64,000 nucleotides of DNA from Streptomyces sp. NRRL S-455 (lineage in GTDB: Bacteria > Actinomycetota > Actinomycetes > Streptomycetales > Streptomycetaceae): positions 62,001 through 126,000 of the forward strand of contig NZ_JOCT01000002.1 of the NCBI RefSeq assembly GCF_000717875.1, in the 5' to 3' direction. Positions 1-7,276 of this stretch are shown in pieces. The stretch's first letter is position 1. Every line of letters starts with the position of its first letter. A program made the translations under genes and the position numbers. The notes beneath the pieces were generated by a model that worked only from the letters and a program-made list of their open reading frames with translations, did no database searches and was not told the DNA's origin.

Positions 1-383
1 ATCGTGCCGCCCTGTTTCTCAACGCCGCGAGCGATCTCGGAGAGGAAGTAAGGCCTCGGTCCGCGGCTGCGCCGCATTCTCGTCTTCGTTCGTGTGTTGC
101 GCAGGAAGACGAGGCGCTTGAGCCAGCGATCGCTGTCCTGGTCGTCGGCGGGCCTGGCTCCATTGAGAAGTGCAGTGACCCGCTCGGCGGGCTCGATGCC
201 GGTGTCGTAGCTGAGCCTGTGCGGGTCGAGGAGGTCTGCGAACTTGTCGCGGACTGCGGGCGGCATGCCCTGTTGGAGGGCGTGGAGTTCCCGGAGCAGT
301 GCCGCGAGCTCCTCGGCTGAGGCCGCGGAATCTGCGGGGCGAGACGTGTCTCCCTCGGCCGTCTCGTCGGCGGGTTCATTCAC
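1..383 (-). CDS. Partial hypothetical protein, probable helix-turn-helix type, cut by the window edge
   Basis: Open reading frame on the minus strand that starts at GTG (383-381), preceded by GGAGA about six bases upstream, and runs off the left edge with no stop. The roughly 127 visible residues are acidic and polar at first (EPADETAEGD), then include a helix rich in Leu, and end in a basic stretch (RNTRTKTRMRRSRGPRPYF) followed by LSEIARGVEKQGG. That last stretch resembles the first helices of XRE-type DNA-binding domains in actinobacterial regulators of the 'N-terminal spacer plus HTH' kind, but the recognition helix lies outside the window. Function is inferred only weakly. A conserved hypothetical protein is the safe call. 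Confidence 0.6.
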   Translation of the reverse strand, partial: MNEPADETAEGDTSRPADSAASAEELAALLRELHALQQGMPPAVRDKFADLLDPHRLSYDTGIEPAERVTALLNGARPADDQDSDRWLKRLVFLRNTRTKTRMRRSRGPRPYFLSEIARGVEKQGGT

Positions 384-515
384 CTGTGCTCTCCGTGGCT
401 GGGCCGGCGGGACTGGACGGGCTTGCTGAGGCTACCTCGGAGGAGGCCTCTGGCCATGGGGGCTTCCGTGATCGTAAGGGCACGGGGTCACTGGCGCCAC
501 GATCGTTCACAATCA

Positions 516-545
516 TTGACACTCTGGCTCAAGGTGCATCAGGAT
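516..545 (+). promoter_or_regulatory. Possible promoter in the 384-919 gap
   Basis: TTGACA at 516-521 and CAGGAT at 540-545, separated by 18 bases, match a housekeeping actinobacterial promoter. It lies in a 536-base stretch with no gene I can support. It could drive the rightward genes beginning near 700-920. A GTG at 700 preceded by AGGGAGG opens another frame that does not join the downstream gene without an indel. Weak call based on sequence match only. Confidence 0.3.
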
Positions 546-919
546 CGGAGACTGTCGAAGATCGCGCCCTCACGGCACGGCTGCCTGCGTGCGGTGTCCT
601 GCCGCGCGCCCAGATCCCGGCCCCGTCCGGCCGTGCCCACAGCGCGCACCAACGTCAATCGGCGGGCAGGCCTGGACGGTCAGAGGGAGGGACTTGTCAG
701 TGACAGCACCACGGCTTGCGGTGTGCACCTGGTGGGCCAGCGCGGATGTCGGCCGCTGGCCATGGCACGAGCCCGGCTTTTCTACTGAGGCCTCCCGCAG
801 CGGCTCCCGGCCGCGCGGCCCTCGCTCGCGCGGCCAAGGGCCAGGCCGCGACCTGGGTAAAGGCGTCCGGAGCACGCCCAGGCGCCCCTGCGCGCCTGCC
901 CACCACGCCGGTTCGCACC

Positions 920-1600
920 ATGGCCACTGACGTGAGCGTCGGCATTCCCAGCGCCGACGGAACGTGCATCGCCGCAGCGGGCGAGCACTGGGACGCGGTC
1001 AAACTGCCGCGTGCGCTCGGCGCGGCCGCGCTGAGTTCGGTGGCCGGAGAACCAGGTGCCGTCGTTGTCTCCGCCGGGAATCGCAGCCTCTACTTCCTGA
1101 TCCCGCCTGGCTCAGCCACCGCCTGGAACCTGCCACCGGCAGTGGTGCTCGGCGCCACCAGCCACATCGCGCTACCCCCGCCGCACCGGCAGCAGCCACC
1201 CGGTCCTTACTGGCTGATCTCCCCTCGCGCAGGGCGGCTCCACACGCACTCGGGTGAGCTGCTCTGTGCCGTGGAGATCGCTCTGGGGATCCGTCCGGGC
1301 CGGGCCGCCGCAGAGCAGCCGGACCTCGCACACCTCACTGATACCCAGATCAGGGGAGTCCACTGCGCGATATGCCACGCTCCCCTTGGCCAGGCGCGGA
1401 GGCTGGGCACGTTCTGGACCGGTGAAGGAGTACTGGCAGAGCCGACCGACCTGTGGGCATGCGATCCGTCCTGCAGTCCCCCGTCCTCCGCAGCGGCTCG
1501 CTCACAGCAGACGACTACCTCGGCATACACGAATGCAATGAGCCGAGAATCCGCTACCAGCCCGACAAGTGACCTGATACCTGTCGAGCAGTACGAGTGA
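920..1600 (+). CDS. Conserved Streptomyces hypothetical protein
   Basis: About 226 residues from the ATG at 920. The core reads like a widespread, uncharacterised Streptomyces family: a WDAVKLP segment, then GAVVVSAGNRSLYFLIPPGS, then PGPYWLISP. The C-terminal third has two Cys pairs (CAICH, then CDPSC), which could bind a metal. The start is uncertain. The frame stays open upstream to a TTG at 716, and ATG 746 is possible, but the upstream part is Ala/Pro/Arg-rich and looks non-coding. A good ribosome site (AGGGAGG) precedes a GTG at 700 in another frame, so an upstream frameshift, as in the genes to the right, cannot be excluded. No function assigned. Confidence 0.55.
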   Translation: MATDVSVGIPSADGTCIAAAGEHWDAVKLPRALGAAALSSVAGEPGAVVVSAGNRSLYFLIPPGSATAWNLPPAVVLGATSHIALPPPHRQQPPGPYWLISPRAGRLHTHSGELLCAVEIALGIRPGRAAAEQPDLAHLTDTQIRGVHCAICHAPLGQARRLGTFWTGEGVLAEPTDLWACDPSCSPPSSAAARSQQTTTSAYTNAMSRESATSPTSDLIPVEQYE

Positions 1601-1751
1601 ACTCGGTCATTGCCGCCAGCGAGTTGACCGGCAGGCAGATGTTCTCTCGCTCACGCAAACGGCATTGCCGCAAATGCACCAGGCCACGGTTCTGGGCCGC
1701 CGGATGTCGGAAGGCTCGGGCAGCAGCTGCACCGCCGTACGGAGAGGCAAC

Positions 1752-2366
1752 ATGAGAGCAAAACAACGACGCTCGTCCGGACTCAGCACCGCCGCTGGCC
1801 CCCTTCGAAGTCTGGCTGCCGCATCTCTCACGCTATGTGCCGACCTCGCCCTGTCCGCGTGCAGTACCTCCGACGGCAACGGAGAGGCATCCGACACGTC
1901 GCCGTCCGTCGCGCAGTCCTCGACGAGTCCTGCCACGCGGGATCCGGAGCATGCAGTGAGGAAAGCCGCGATAGCAGCGTACGCGGCCTACTGGCAGGAG
2001 ATGGAGAAGCTCTACGCCGACCGCACCGGAAAGAGCGCGCATCTTGATCGGTACGCCGCATCCGCCGCCTTGAAGAACGCCGAGGCAGACGCCAAGCGCG
2101 CCCATGACCGCGGCCGCATCTACACCGGCAGTGTCGCCCTCACCGACCAGACGGTCACCAAGGTCGACGCAGCAGGCAAGATCCCGAACGCCACCGTCTC
2201 CAGTTGCCTGGATATCTCCAACTGGCAGACCGTCGATGCCGAAACCAAGAAGCCTGTGCCCCTCCCGGAAAACCGGCTGACGAGATTCTTGATCGTCAGC
2301 ACCATCGAGAAGTACCCGAAGGGGTGGCGCGTCATTAGCGACGAGCCCCAGGGGAAGTCATGCTGA
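1752..2366 (+). CDS. Putative lipoprotein, hypothetical
   Basis: A 204-residue protein. A basic N-terminus (RAKQRR) is followed by a hydrophobic stretch and the lipobox LSAC, with the lipid-modified Cys at residue 37, so it is probably anchored on the outer face of the membrane. After a Ser/Thr/Pro-rich linker, a folded region begins (AYAAYWQEMEKLY) that resembles small accessory lipoproteins found next to Tad-like or conjugation gene sets in Streptomyces. The ATG at 1752 was chosen because it puts the charged n-region directly before the hydrophobic core. The last seven bases overlap the next gene (ATG at 2360), implying translational coupling. Exact role unknown. Confidence 0.7.
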   Translation: MRAKQRRSSGLSTAAGPLRSLAAASLTLCADLALSACSTSDGNGEASDTSPSVAQSSTSPATRDPEHAVRKAAIAAYAAYWQEMEKLYADRTGKSAHLDRYAASAALKNAEADAKRAHDRGRIYTGSVALTDQTVTKVDAAGKIPNATVSSCLDISNWQTVDAETKKPVPLPENRLTRFLIVSTIEKYPKGWRVISDEPQGKSC

Positions 2367-3252
2367 CGCGACGCATTGCCGTCACCGCAGCAACCGTCCT
2401 GACCACGCTCTCCATCCCTGCCACCAGCCACGCGGAAGATGACCGGGGCAGCGGCGGTATCGAGTGCGGCCTGTACACCTGCCAGGTCGCGGTAGACGTC
2501 CCCGGGCAGGGCGGCGGCCAAGCCGGCGGCACGGGCGGTGGCGGACCGTCAGGCGGGAGCGATGACGGCTCCTACGTGAATCCTGACGGCACCTTGGACA
2601 CGGTCTGCAAATACAAGCTCGCAGACCCGCAACCGCCTGCTGGCAGCTTGGAATGGGATGGCCATAAGCCCGGTGACGGCGCCGTATACGAGCAATCGTG
2701 CTCGATGGCCCCAGACGGTACAGAGGATCTCTGGGTGATTCGGATGGTGTGGCTGGCTGAACCGCCCGAGCAAGAAGCGGTGGCCCCGACTGTCTTGGCG
2801 CAGCGGGCAGTCGACTCGATGACGCTGCTCGGCCCGGACATCGCTAGTCCGCGTGCGGCCTGGAAGTACACCGTCGGTGTCCCGATGTGGATGTGGGTCA
2901 ACCAGAGCGCCACGACTTACGGGCCCAACACCGCTTCGGCGTCGGCGGGCGGGATCACCGTGACCGCGACCGCGAAAGTGTCGAAGATCGTGTGGCAGAT
3001 GGGTGACGGCGCCAGTGTGACGTGCAAGGCCCCGGCACGCGCTACCAGGCATCCGAGGGCATGGCCCAGTCGCCGACGTGCGGTCACGTGTATTCCAAGA
3101 CCTCAGCTGGTGCCAGGAACGGCAAGTTCCCCGTCATCGCGACGTCGACCTGGACGATCGACTGGCAGGGCGGCGGAGAGGCCGGCCAGCTCACCGAGAT
3201 CCGGCAGTCCAACGTGCAGGTAGCGATCGGTGAACTGCAGGTCGTCAGGTAA
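2360..3252 (+). pseudogene. Exported hypothetical protein with a one-base frameshift
   Basis: Begins MLTRRIAVTAATVLTTLSIPATSHA, a clear Sec signal peptide, followed by a Gly-rich linker and an all-beta type domain. The reading frame from 2360 changes character after VTCK (codon ending 3028) and becomes Arg-rich. The frame continuing to 3252 reads GPGTRYQASEGMAQSPTCGH, then NGKFPVIATSTWTIDW, which is the natural C-terminus. Restoring one G near 3028-3030 (AAGGCCCC to AAGGGCCCC) joins the two into a protein of about 297 residues. This is either a real loss of function or a sequencing error in a G run. It lies just upstream of SAF and MinD-like genes, the usual order in Streptomyces Tad-like loci. 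Confidence 0.6.
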
Positions 3253-3273
3253 CGCCGCCGGAGGGACAGGACG

Positions 3274-3980
3274 TTGAGCAAGGCGCAAGAACGTGTAGGC
3301 ACAGTCAGTTCGAACGGCGTCCCCCCGCAGGGGCAGGTGGCCGGGCCCGTCGCTCCCCCGCGGGTGTCGGCCCGTCGTCGCCGACCAGGTGTCATCGCCC
3401 TGTCGCTGGCGCTGATCGCCGCCGGTGGGGCCGGCGTTGCCGTCCTGCTGCTCCAGGTCGGCAACCGCACCGAGGTCGTGACCGTCGTCCGCGATGTGCA
3501 GGTCGGCCAGGTCGTGACGGAGGGCGACTTGGGCAAGGCCTCCATCGCCCTGGACCCGTCCGTCAAGGCGGTGCGCGGCAGTGACCTGGACTCGGTGGTG
3601 GGCAAGCGGGCCGCTGCCGAGCTCAAGCCGGGGTCCCTGCTCGCCCCGTCTCAGGTGACCAAGGACTCGCTGGTGAAGGCTGGCGAGCAGCTGGTCCCGA
3701 TCGGGCTCAAGCCGGAGCAGGTGCCCGCCACGGCGCTGGTGCCAGGCCAGAAGGTACAGCTGGTGCACGTCCCCGCCCAGGGGGAGGCGGAGACCGACAA
3801 GACGTCCGCCGCTGCGCCGGAGATCATCGACGGGCGGTCGTGAAGGCCTCCAGTGCTGCTCCCGGCACCGGGATCGTGGTCGTCGACGTCTCCACCGCTG
3901 CGGAGGACGGCCCGACCGCCGCCGCATGGGTTTCGGCCGGCACCCTGCGCCTGGTCCTCGCCGCTCCGGACGGTAGCTGA
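3274..3980 (+). pseudogene. SAF-domain (CpaB/RcpC-like) membrane protein, frameshifted near its C-terminus
   Basis: Starts at TTG 3274 after GGAGGG. Residues about 40-65 form one transmembrane helix (GVIALSLALIAAGGAGVAVLLLQV), followed by an extracytoplasmic SAF domain (VVTEGDLGKASIALDP, then GKRAAAELKPGSLL), as in CpaB/RcpC pilus-assembly proteins. The frame stops at 3843 after IIDGRS. Adding one G near 3835-3837 restores DGRVVKASSAAPGTGIVVVDV and continues to a stop at 3978-3980, which overlaps the next ATG by one base. So the intact protein would be about 235 residues. As it stands, the last 46 residues are lost. Confidence 0.65.
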
Positions 3981-4712
3981 TGGCTGTGATCGCGCTCGCA
4001 GGGTGCAGTGGCGCGCCCCGGCGTGACCACGAGCGCTCTCGCCCTGCTGCTGTCGTGGCCGCTGGAGGCTGGCCGGCGGATGATCCTTGCCGAATGCGAC
4101 CCGGACGGCGGAGCCGTGCTGCACGGTCTCCTGCAGGGTTCGCTTGGCGACCGGTACGGGCTGCGCAACCTCTCGGTCGCCGCCCGCAAGGGAGAGTTCA
4201 GCGACGCATTCTGGCGTCAGCTGATCGACTTGAGCAGCGACGATGGCAAGAAGGAGTCTCCGCGAGACCGGCTGCTGCTGCCCGGCATCACCGACCCCGC
4301 GCAGGCGGCGAGCCTTTGCTCGGTGTGGAAGGTCCTGGCACAGATGTTCCGCGGCATCGAGGCCGAGAGCGCTCACGACGTCCTGATCGACCTCGGCCGA
4401 CGCGGGGCGTACGGGCCATCCGGCGTCCTGGCGGAGCAGACTGACGCCGTGTTCGTCGTGGTCCGCTGCACGCTGCGCTGTCTGCAAGCTGCCGAGGGCC
4501 GAGTGCGCACACTCGAAGAGCGGGTCGGCGACATCAGCGTCCTGATGATTGACGATGGGCCGTATCCCGCGGGCGAGGTGCAGCGCGTCCTTCAGGTACC
4601 GGTGGTGGCCACGCTGCCGTACGCGCCGAAGGAGGCCCGCGTACTGTCCGACGGCGCCGAGCAGCCGCGCCACTTCACTAAGACGTGGTCTCATTTGGTG
4701 AGTCTGCGGTAG
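3980..4712 (+). pseudogene. MinD/CpaE-like ATPase, frameshifted and 3'-truncated by IS scraps
   Basis: The ATG at 3980 opens MAVIALAGCSGA, which should run straight into PGVTTSALALLLSWPL, a P-loop-like N-terminus of the MinD/CpaE type. One extra C in the CCCC run at 4016-4019 throws the frame. The rest (GRRMILAECDPDGG, a Walker A' region, to LPYAPKEARVLSDG) is in the frame that also contains a GTG at 4008. The family then continues well beyond this point, but here homology stops near 4678, and the final codons to the stop at 4712 read into insertion-sequence DNA. The tadA-like ATPase and pilus genes that normally follow are absent, so this is a decayed, deleted locus. Confidence 0.65.
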
Positions 4713-4892
4713 CAGATGAGGCTGCAGGCGATGGCAGTGAAGGCCAGGAAGTGCTCGGCCTTTCGTTCGTAGCGGCGGTGCAGGCGGCGGCACCCACCCA
4801 GCCAGGACATCGTGCGCTCGACGGTCCAACGGTGCCGGCCCAGCCGGGTGGAGGACTCGATGCCCTTGCGGGCGATGCGGGGCGGATGCCGC
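4678..4892 (-). mobile_element. IS5-family transposase C-terminal remnant (fragment A)
   Basis: Minus-strand frame ending at a stop at 4691-4693 reads RKGIESSTRLGRHRWTVERT, then MSWLGGCRRLHRRYERKAEH, then ACSLICYRRLTK. This is the C-terminal catalytic part of IS5-group DDE transposases (the second D-x-E region, with the E in WTVERT). About 65 residues remain. The right-hand end of the element seems to lie near 4678, inside the MinD-like gene. The 5' part of the transposase is missing and is replaced by fragment B. Confidence 0.75.
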
Positions 4893-4992
4893 AGTCGCGC
4901 AGGATCTTCCACGTCTCCATCCGCGTGAAGACGTGCTCGACCCGGGCTTGGACACACTTATGGGAGCGGTTGTGCTCCTTCTTCCAGTCGTT
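4893..4992 (-). mobile_element. Second, different IS5-type transposase scrap (fragment B)
   Basis: In another minus-strand frame the bases just upstream of fragment A read KKEHNRSHKCVQARVEHVF followed by TRMETWKILRDC. This is the C-terminal signature of a different IS5 subgroup (usual form: EHNRAHRRVRARVEHAFARM followed by KxWKILRDCR). It breaks off at the Cys where fragment A begins, and its other end meets the stop codon of the XRE regulator at 4993. Only about 33 codons survive. Together, A and B are nested or deleted elements at the left edge of the phosphonate region. Confidence 0.65.
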
Positions 4993-6207
4993 CTAAAGAG
5001 CGCTTTCGGCCACCGTGCGCCAGACCTCGGCCGCGAGGTCGGGCATGTTGGCCATCTCCACCTGGGCGACGAGTTCCCTGAGCCGGCCGCTCGCCTCCGG
5101 GTCGCCGGCCTTCAGGTCGAGCACTCCGCGCAGGACCTCCAGCCGCATCTGGTCACGGTAGGTGAACGACTGGGCGCCCTCCCCGACCTGGGCCACGAGT
5201 TCTGTGGCGCGGTCTGCGTCGCCCTGGTGGTAGGCGAGCTTGGCCTTGAGGAAGAGCAGTTCGTGCCAGTGCCGCAGCGGACCGGCGACCTTCAGCAGCG
5301 GTTCCACGCTGTCGAGGAAGGACTCCGCTTCGGCGAGCCGGGGCGGCATGGACTGCATGGTCAGGGATGCTGCGGCCAGCCGCAGCCTGATCCAGAGCAC
5401 GAGGTTGTCGCGACTGTCGAGGGCACCCAGCGCCTCGAGCAGGAAGGCGAAGGCCCGGGTGTGATTGCCCTGCCGGGTGCTGACGGTGGCCGCGGTCCAG
5501 AGCACCTCGGCGGCCAGTACGCCGTCAGTGTGCTCCAGCGACTTGCGGACCTCGTCGACGAGCCTGGCGGCCTCCGCGAGGTCGCCCAGCTCCGCCTCCG
5601 CCGACACCAGGACGAGCTTGCTGCGGACCAGGTCGGAGGTGGAGATCCGGACGCCGTGCTCCTGGCTGAGGGCCAGCACCTGCCGCACGGCCGCGCGGGC
5701 CGCCTCTGCGTCGCCGAGATTGCGGGCACAACGCGCCAACCTCAGCTGGGCCCGCACCTGGAGGACAGGCCGCCCCATGTCGTTGCTCAGTTCGCTCAGG
5801 CGCATCAGGGCGCCTCGCTGACCGGGAAAGTCACCGAGGGCCTCGTAGCATCTGGCGAGCTGGGCGAGCGCATGCCAGCGCATGACGGGGTCGGCGTCGT
5901 CGGCGGCGTCCAGGGCCTCGACGAGGATGCCCGCCGCCTCCTCATCGATCTCCCGCTCCGAGAGCGCGGCGACGGAGGCGACCGCGTCGGTCAGGCTGTC
6001 CTCAGGCTGCTTCTCGAAGCTCTCGACCGGAATGCCGAGGCGTTCGGCCAGGTAGGCGACCGAACGCTCAGTCGGCCGGCGGCTGCCGGACTCCAGGCGT
6101 GACAGATATGTGGCAGACATTCCAGGCCCTGTCAACTCGACCTGGGACTTGCCACGCTGCTGCCTCAGCTGGCGCAGACGCCGACCGAATGCTGGCTGCT
6201 CAAGCAA
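4993..6207 (-). CDS. XRE-family regulator with C-terminal TPR-like domain, candidate peptide receptor
   Basis: 404 residues from TTG 6207, chosen because AGAGG (6218-6214) sits six bases upstream and because the HTH then begins within ten residues. A longer open frame upstream is not credible, since it reads through the peptide-gene region. Residues about 8-65 are an HTH_XRE domain (FGRRLRQLRQQRGKSQVEL, then SATYLSRLESGSRRPTERS). Residues about 110-400 form alternating helices with TPR-like units (LARCYEALGDFPGQRGAL, LARCARNLGDAEAARAAV, KLAYHQGDADRATELV). This HTH plus TPR design is that of RRNPP-type receptors (NprR, PlcR, Rap relatives) that bind exported, re-imported peptides. A 54-aa exported peptide gene lies 182 bases upstream on the same strand. 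Most likely the pathway-specific regulator of the adjacent phosphonate cluster. The ligand is an inference. Confidence 0.75.
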   Translation of the reverse strand: MLEQPAFGRRLRQLRQQRGKSQVELTGPGMSATYLSRLESGSRRPTERSVAYLAERLGIPVESFEKQPEDSLTDAVASVAALSEREIDEEAAGILVEALDAADDADPVMRWHALAQLARCYEALGDFPGQRGALMRLSELSNDMGRPVLQVRAQLRLARCARNLGDAEAARAAVRQVLALSQEHGVRISTSDLVRSKLVLVSAEAELGDLAEAARLVDEVRKSLEHTDGVLAAEVLWTAATVSTRQGNHTRAFAFLLEALGALDSRDNLVLWIRLRLAAASLTMQSMPPRLAEAESFLDSVEPLLKVAGPLRHWHELLFLKAKLAYHQGDADRATELVAQVGEGAQSFTYRDQMRLEVLRGVLDLKAGDPEASGRLRELVAQVEMANMPDLAAEVWRTVAESAL

Positions 6208-6317
6208 CTTCCACCTCTGCGTGGAACATGTGGTGCGTTGTCCCCCGACGGACAATTTCAAGCACACCAAGGGCGGGCTTGGATACTCGCGTCCGATGGT
6301 TTCATTCCATGGACCGC

Positions 6318-6334
6318 TTGGCAAAGTTTGACTC
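6318..6334 (-). promoter_or_regulatory. Degenerate TTGCCAA site upstream of the XRE regulator
   Basis: Reading the minus strand, GAGTCAAACTTTGCCAAG resembles the operator-promoter found at the peptide gene and at the rightward biosynthetic operon, but with a three-base instead of four-base gap and a poor left arm. It is about 110 bases upstream of the regulator's TTG start. No convincing -10 follows at 18 bases. It may be a weak autoregulatory site. Low confidence. Confidence 0.3.
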
Positions 6335-6389
6335 AATACGGGCAATCGGCTCGGCGGCCGGTCGGGCGACCGATGGAATCCGGCGGCCC

Positions 6390-6554
6390 CTACGGCCAGT
6401 CGATAGCGCCGCCCGCATGCCCACCGGACTGAACGCTTACGCTCGAATCGAGGGAACGTTCGGACGCGGCCCCGGCTCCGAGCGCAAAGCTGACGGACAG
6501 GGCGAGGACGGCCAGCCCCCCGGCGGCGATCTTGACAAGCTTGGTGATCTTCAC
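6390..6554 (-). CDS. 54-aa exported peptide, candidate pheromone precursor
   Basis: GTG at 6554 is preceded by AAGGAG (6567-6562) with a seven-base gap. This ribosome site decides the start over the in-frame ATG at 6572, which lies inside the longer reading. The product has a basic n-region (MKITKLVKIA), a hydrophobic core (GGLAVLALSVSFALG), a signal-peptidase-like GAGAA at residues 26-30, and a tail of about 24 residues ending SGGHAGGAIDWP. The build (short lysine-rich signal, small mature tail, co-oriented XRE-TPR gene 182 bases downstream) is that of Phr/NprX-like signalling peptides. The active part could be the C-terminal GGAIDWP-type fragment. It could also be an unrelated small secreted peptide; no homologue is recognised. 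Confidence 0.65.
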   Translation of the reverse strand: MKITKLVKIAAGGLAVLALSVSFALGAGAASERSLDSSVSVQSGGHAGGAIDWP

Positions 6555-6654
6555 GATCTGGCTCCTTGACATCCACTATTCCGCCCCGCGCCATCGGTTT
6601 CGGCCGTCCGACCTGTAGGCACGGCGGGCCCCCCGGTTGCGCGGGTCGGCTCGA

Positions 6655-6695
6655 ACACTAGATGGCGAGTGGAGAGCTTGGCAAGTGATTGACAA
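6655..6695 (-). promoter_or_regulatory. Promoter and operator of the peptide gene
   Basis: Minus-strand reading: the inverted repeat TTGTCAATCACTTGCCAA (6695-6678) has arms TTGtCAA and TTGcCAA around a four-base spacer. Its right arm supplies the -35 box TTGCCA (6684-6679). Eighteen bases later comes TAGTGT (6660-6655) as the -10. The start point would be near 6649, giving a leader of about 95 bases before the GTG at 6554. The same arrangement occurs at 29296-29336, so both promoters probably answer to one DNA-binding protein, most simply the neighbouring XRE regulator. Confidence 0.6.
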
Positions 6696-6739
6696 GAGTA
6701 GGCAATCTGTCGCGCCGCCAGGCGGGATTCTGCGGCTGC

Positions 6740-7276
6740 GGACAGAGGCGCTGCTCGCTCTGCCCGCGCCGACACGGCGTCCGGTGCCCAGGTCGAGGGG
6801 TCCCGGAGCCGGGCGCAGGAAGCACTTGCCGCGGTGGAGCAGGCCTCCTCCACCTCCACGAGCACGGCGGGCTGGGACCTGTTGCCCCGGACCGCCATTC
6901 GGTCGAAGAACGGCGCGCCCCGCAGCAGCTTCGTGCGGCCGTTGATCCGGAGCGTGTCGGGGCCGACCGGGCAGGACAGAGGCAAGGCTTACCTTTGGGT
7001 TGTCAAGTACATTGGGCCCACTGTCAACCGGCGATTGCCCGGGCCGTCCGGGATCGCCAATTGGTCGAGTCGTCCATGGCATGGGCGAAGCCCGGATTCC
7101 CCGTCGGGGAGACGTCGCACGTGCCGTCCGCCGCCGCGACCAGCAGAACGGCGGTTGCCTCAATCGCTGACGGTCCACGTCCCGGAGCGTCGCCGAGGCC
7201 TTGTCGAACACCTCGCACGAGGCCGACACGACGACCTCGTGCAGCTCCTCCAGGGACCGACCTCGGAGTAGCTCAC
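6740..7276 (-). pseudogene. Decayed PPOX-family flavoprotein (MSMEG_1061-like) at the end of the leftward operon
   Basis: Pieces of one protein are scattered over all three minus-strand frames in the correct order: SLEELHEVVVSASCEVFDKA; ATAVLLVAAADGTCDVSPTG; QLAIPDGPGNRR; NVLDNPKVSLASVLPGR; DTLRINGRTKLLRGAPFFD; RMAVRGNRSQPAVLVEVEE; DPSTWAPDA. These follow the usual order of FMN-binding pyridoxamine-5'-phosphate-oxidase-like proteins of the MSMEG_1061 type (CDVSPxGxPPGF, LAIPDxPGNRR, NxLxNPxVGL, DTLRINGRA). At least four indels separate them, so this is genuine decay rather than one read error. A GTG at 7276-7274 overlaps the stop of the preceding ATP-grasp gene, suggesting it was once the coupled last gene of the biosynthetic operon. 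Confidence 0.75.

Noticed and set aside
4993..6594. 533-codon version of the XRE regulator
   Set aside because: The first 129 codons overlap the peptide gene off-frame; the TTG at 6207 has a proper ribosome site.
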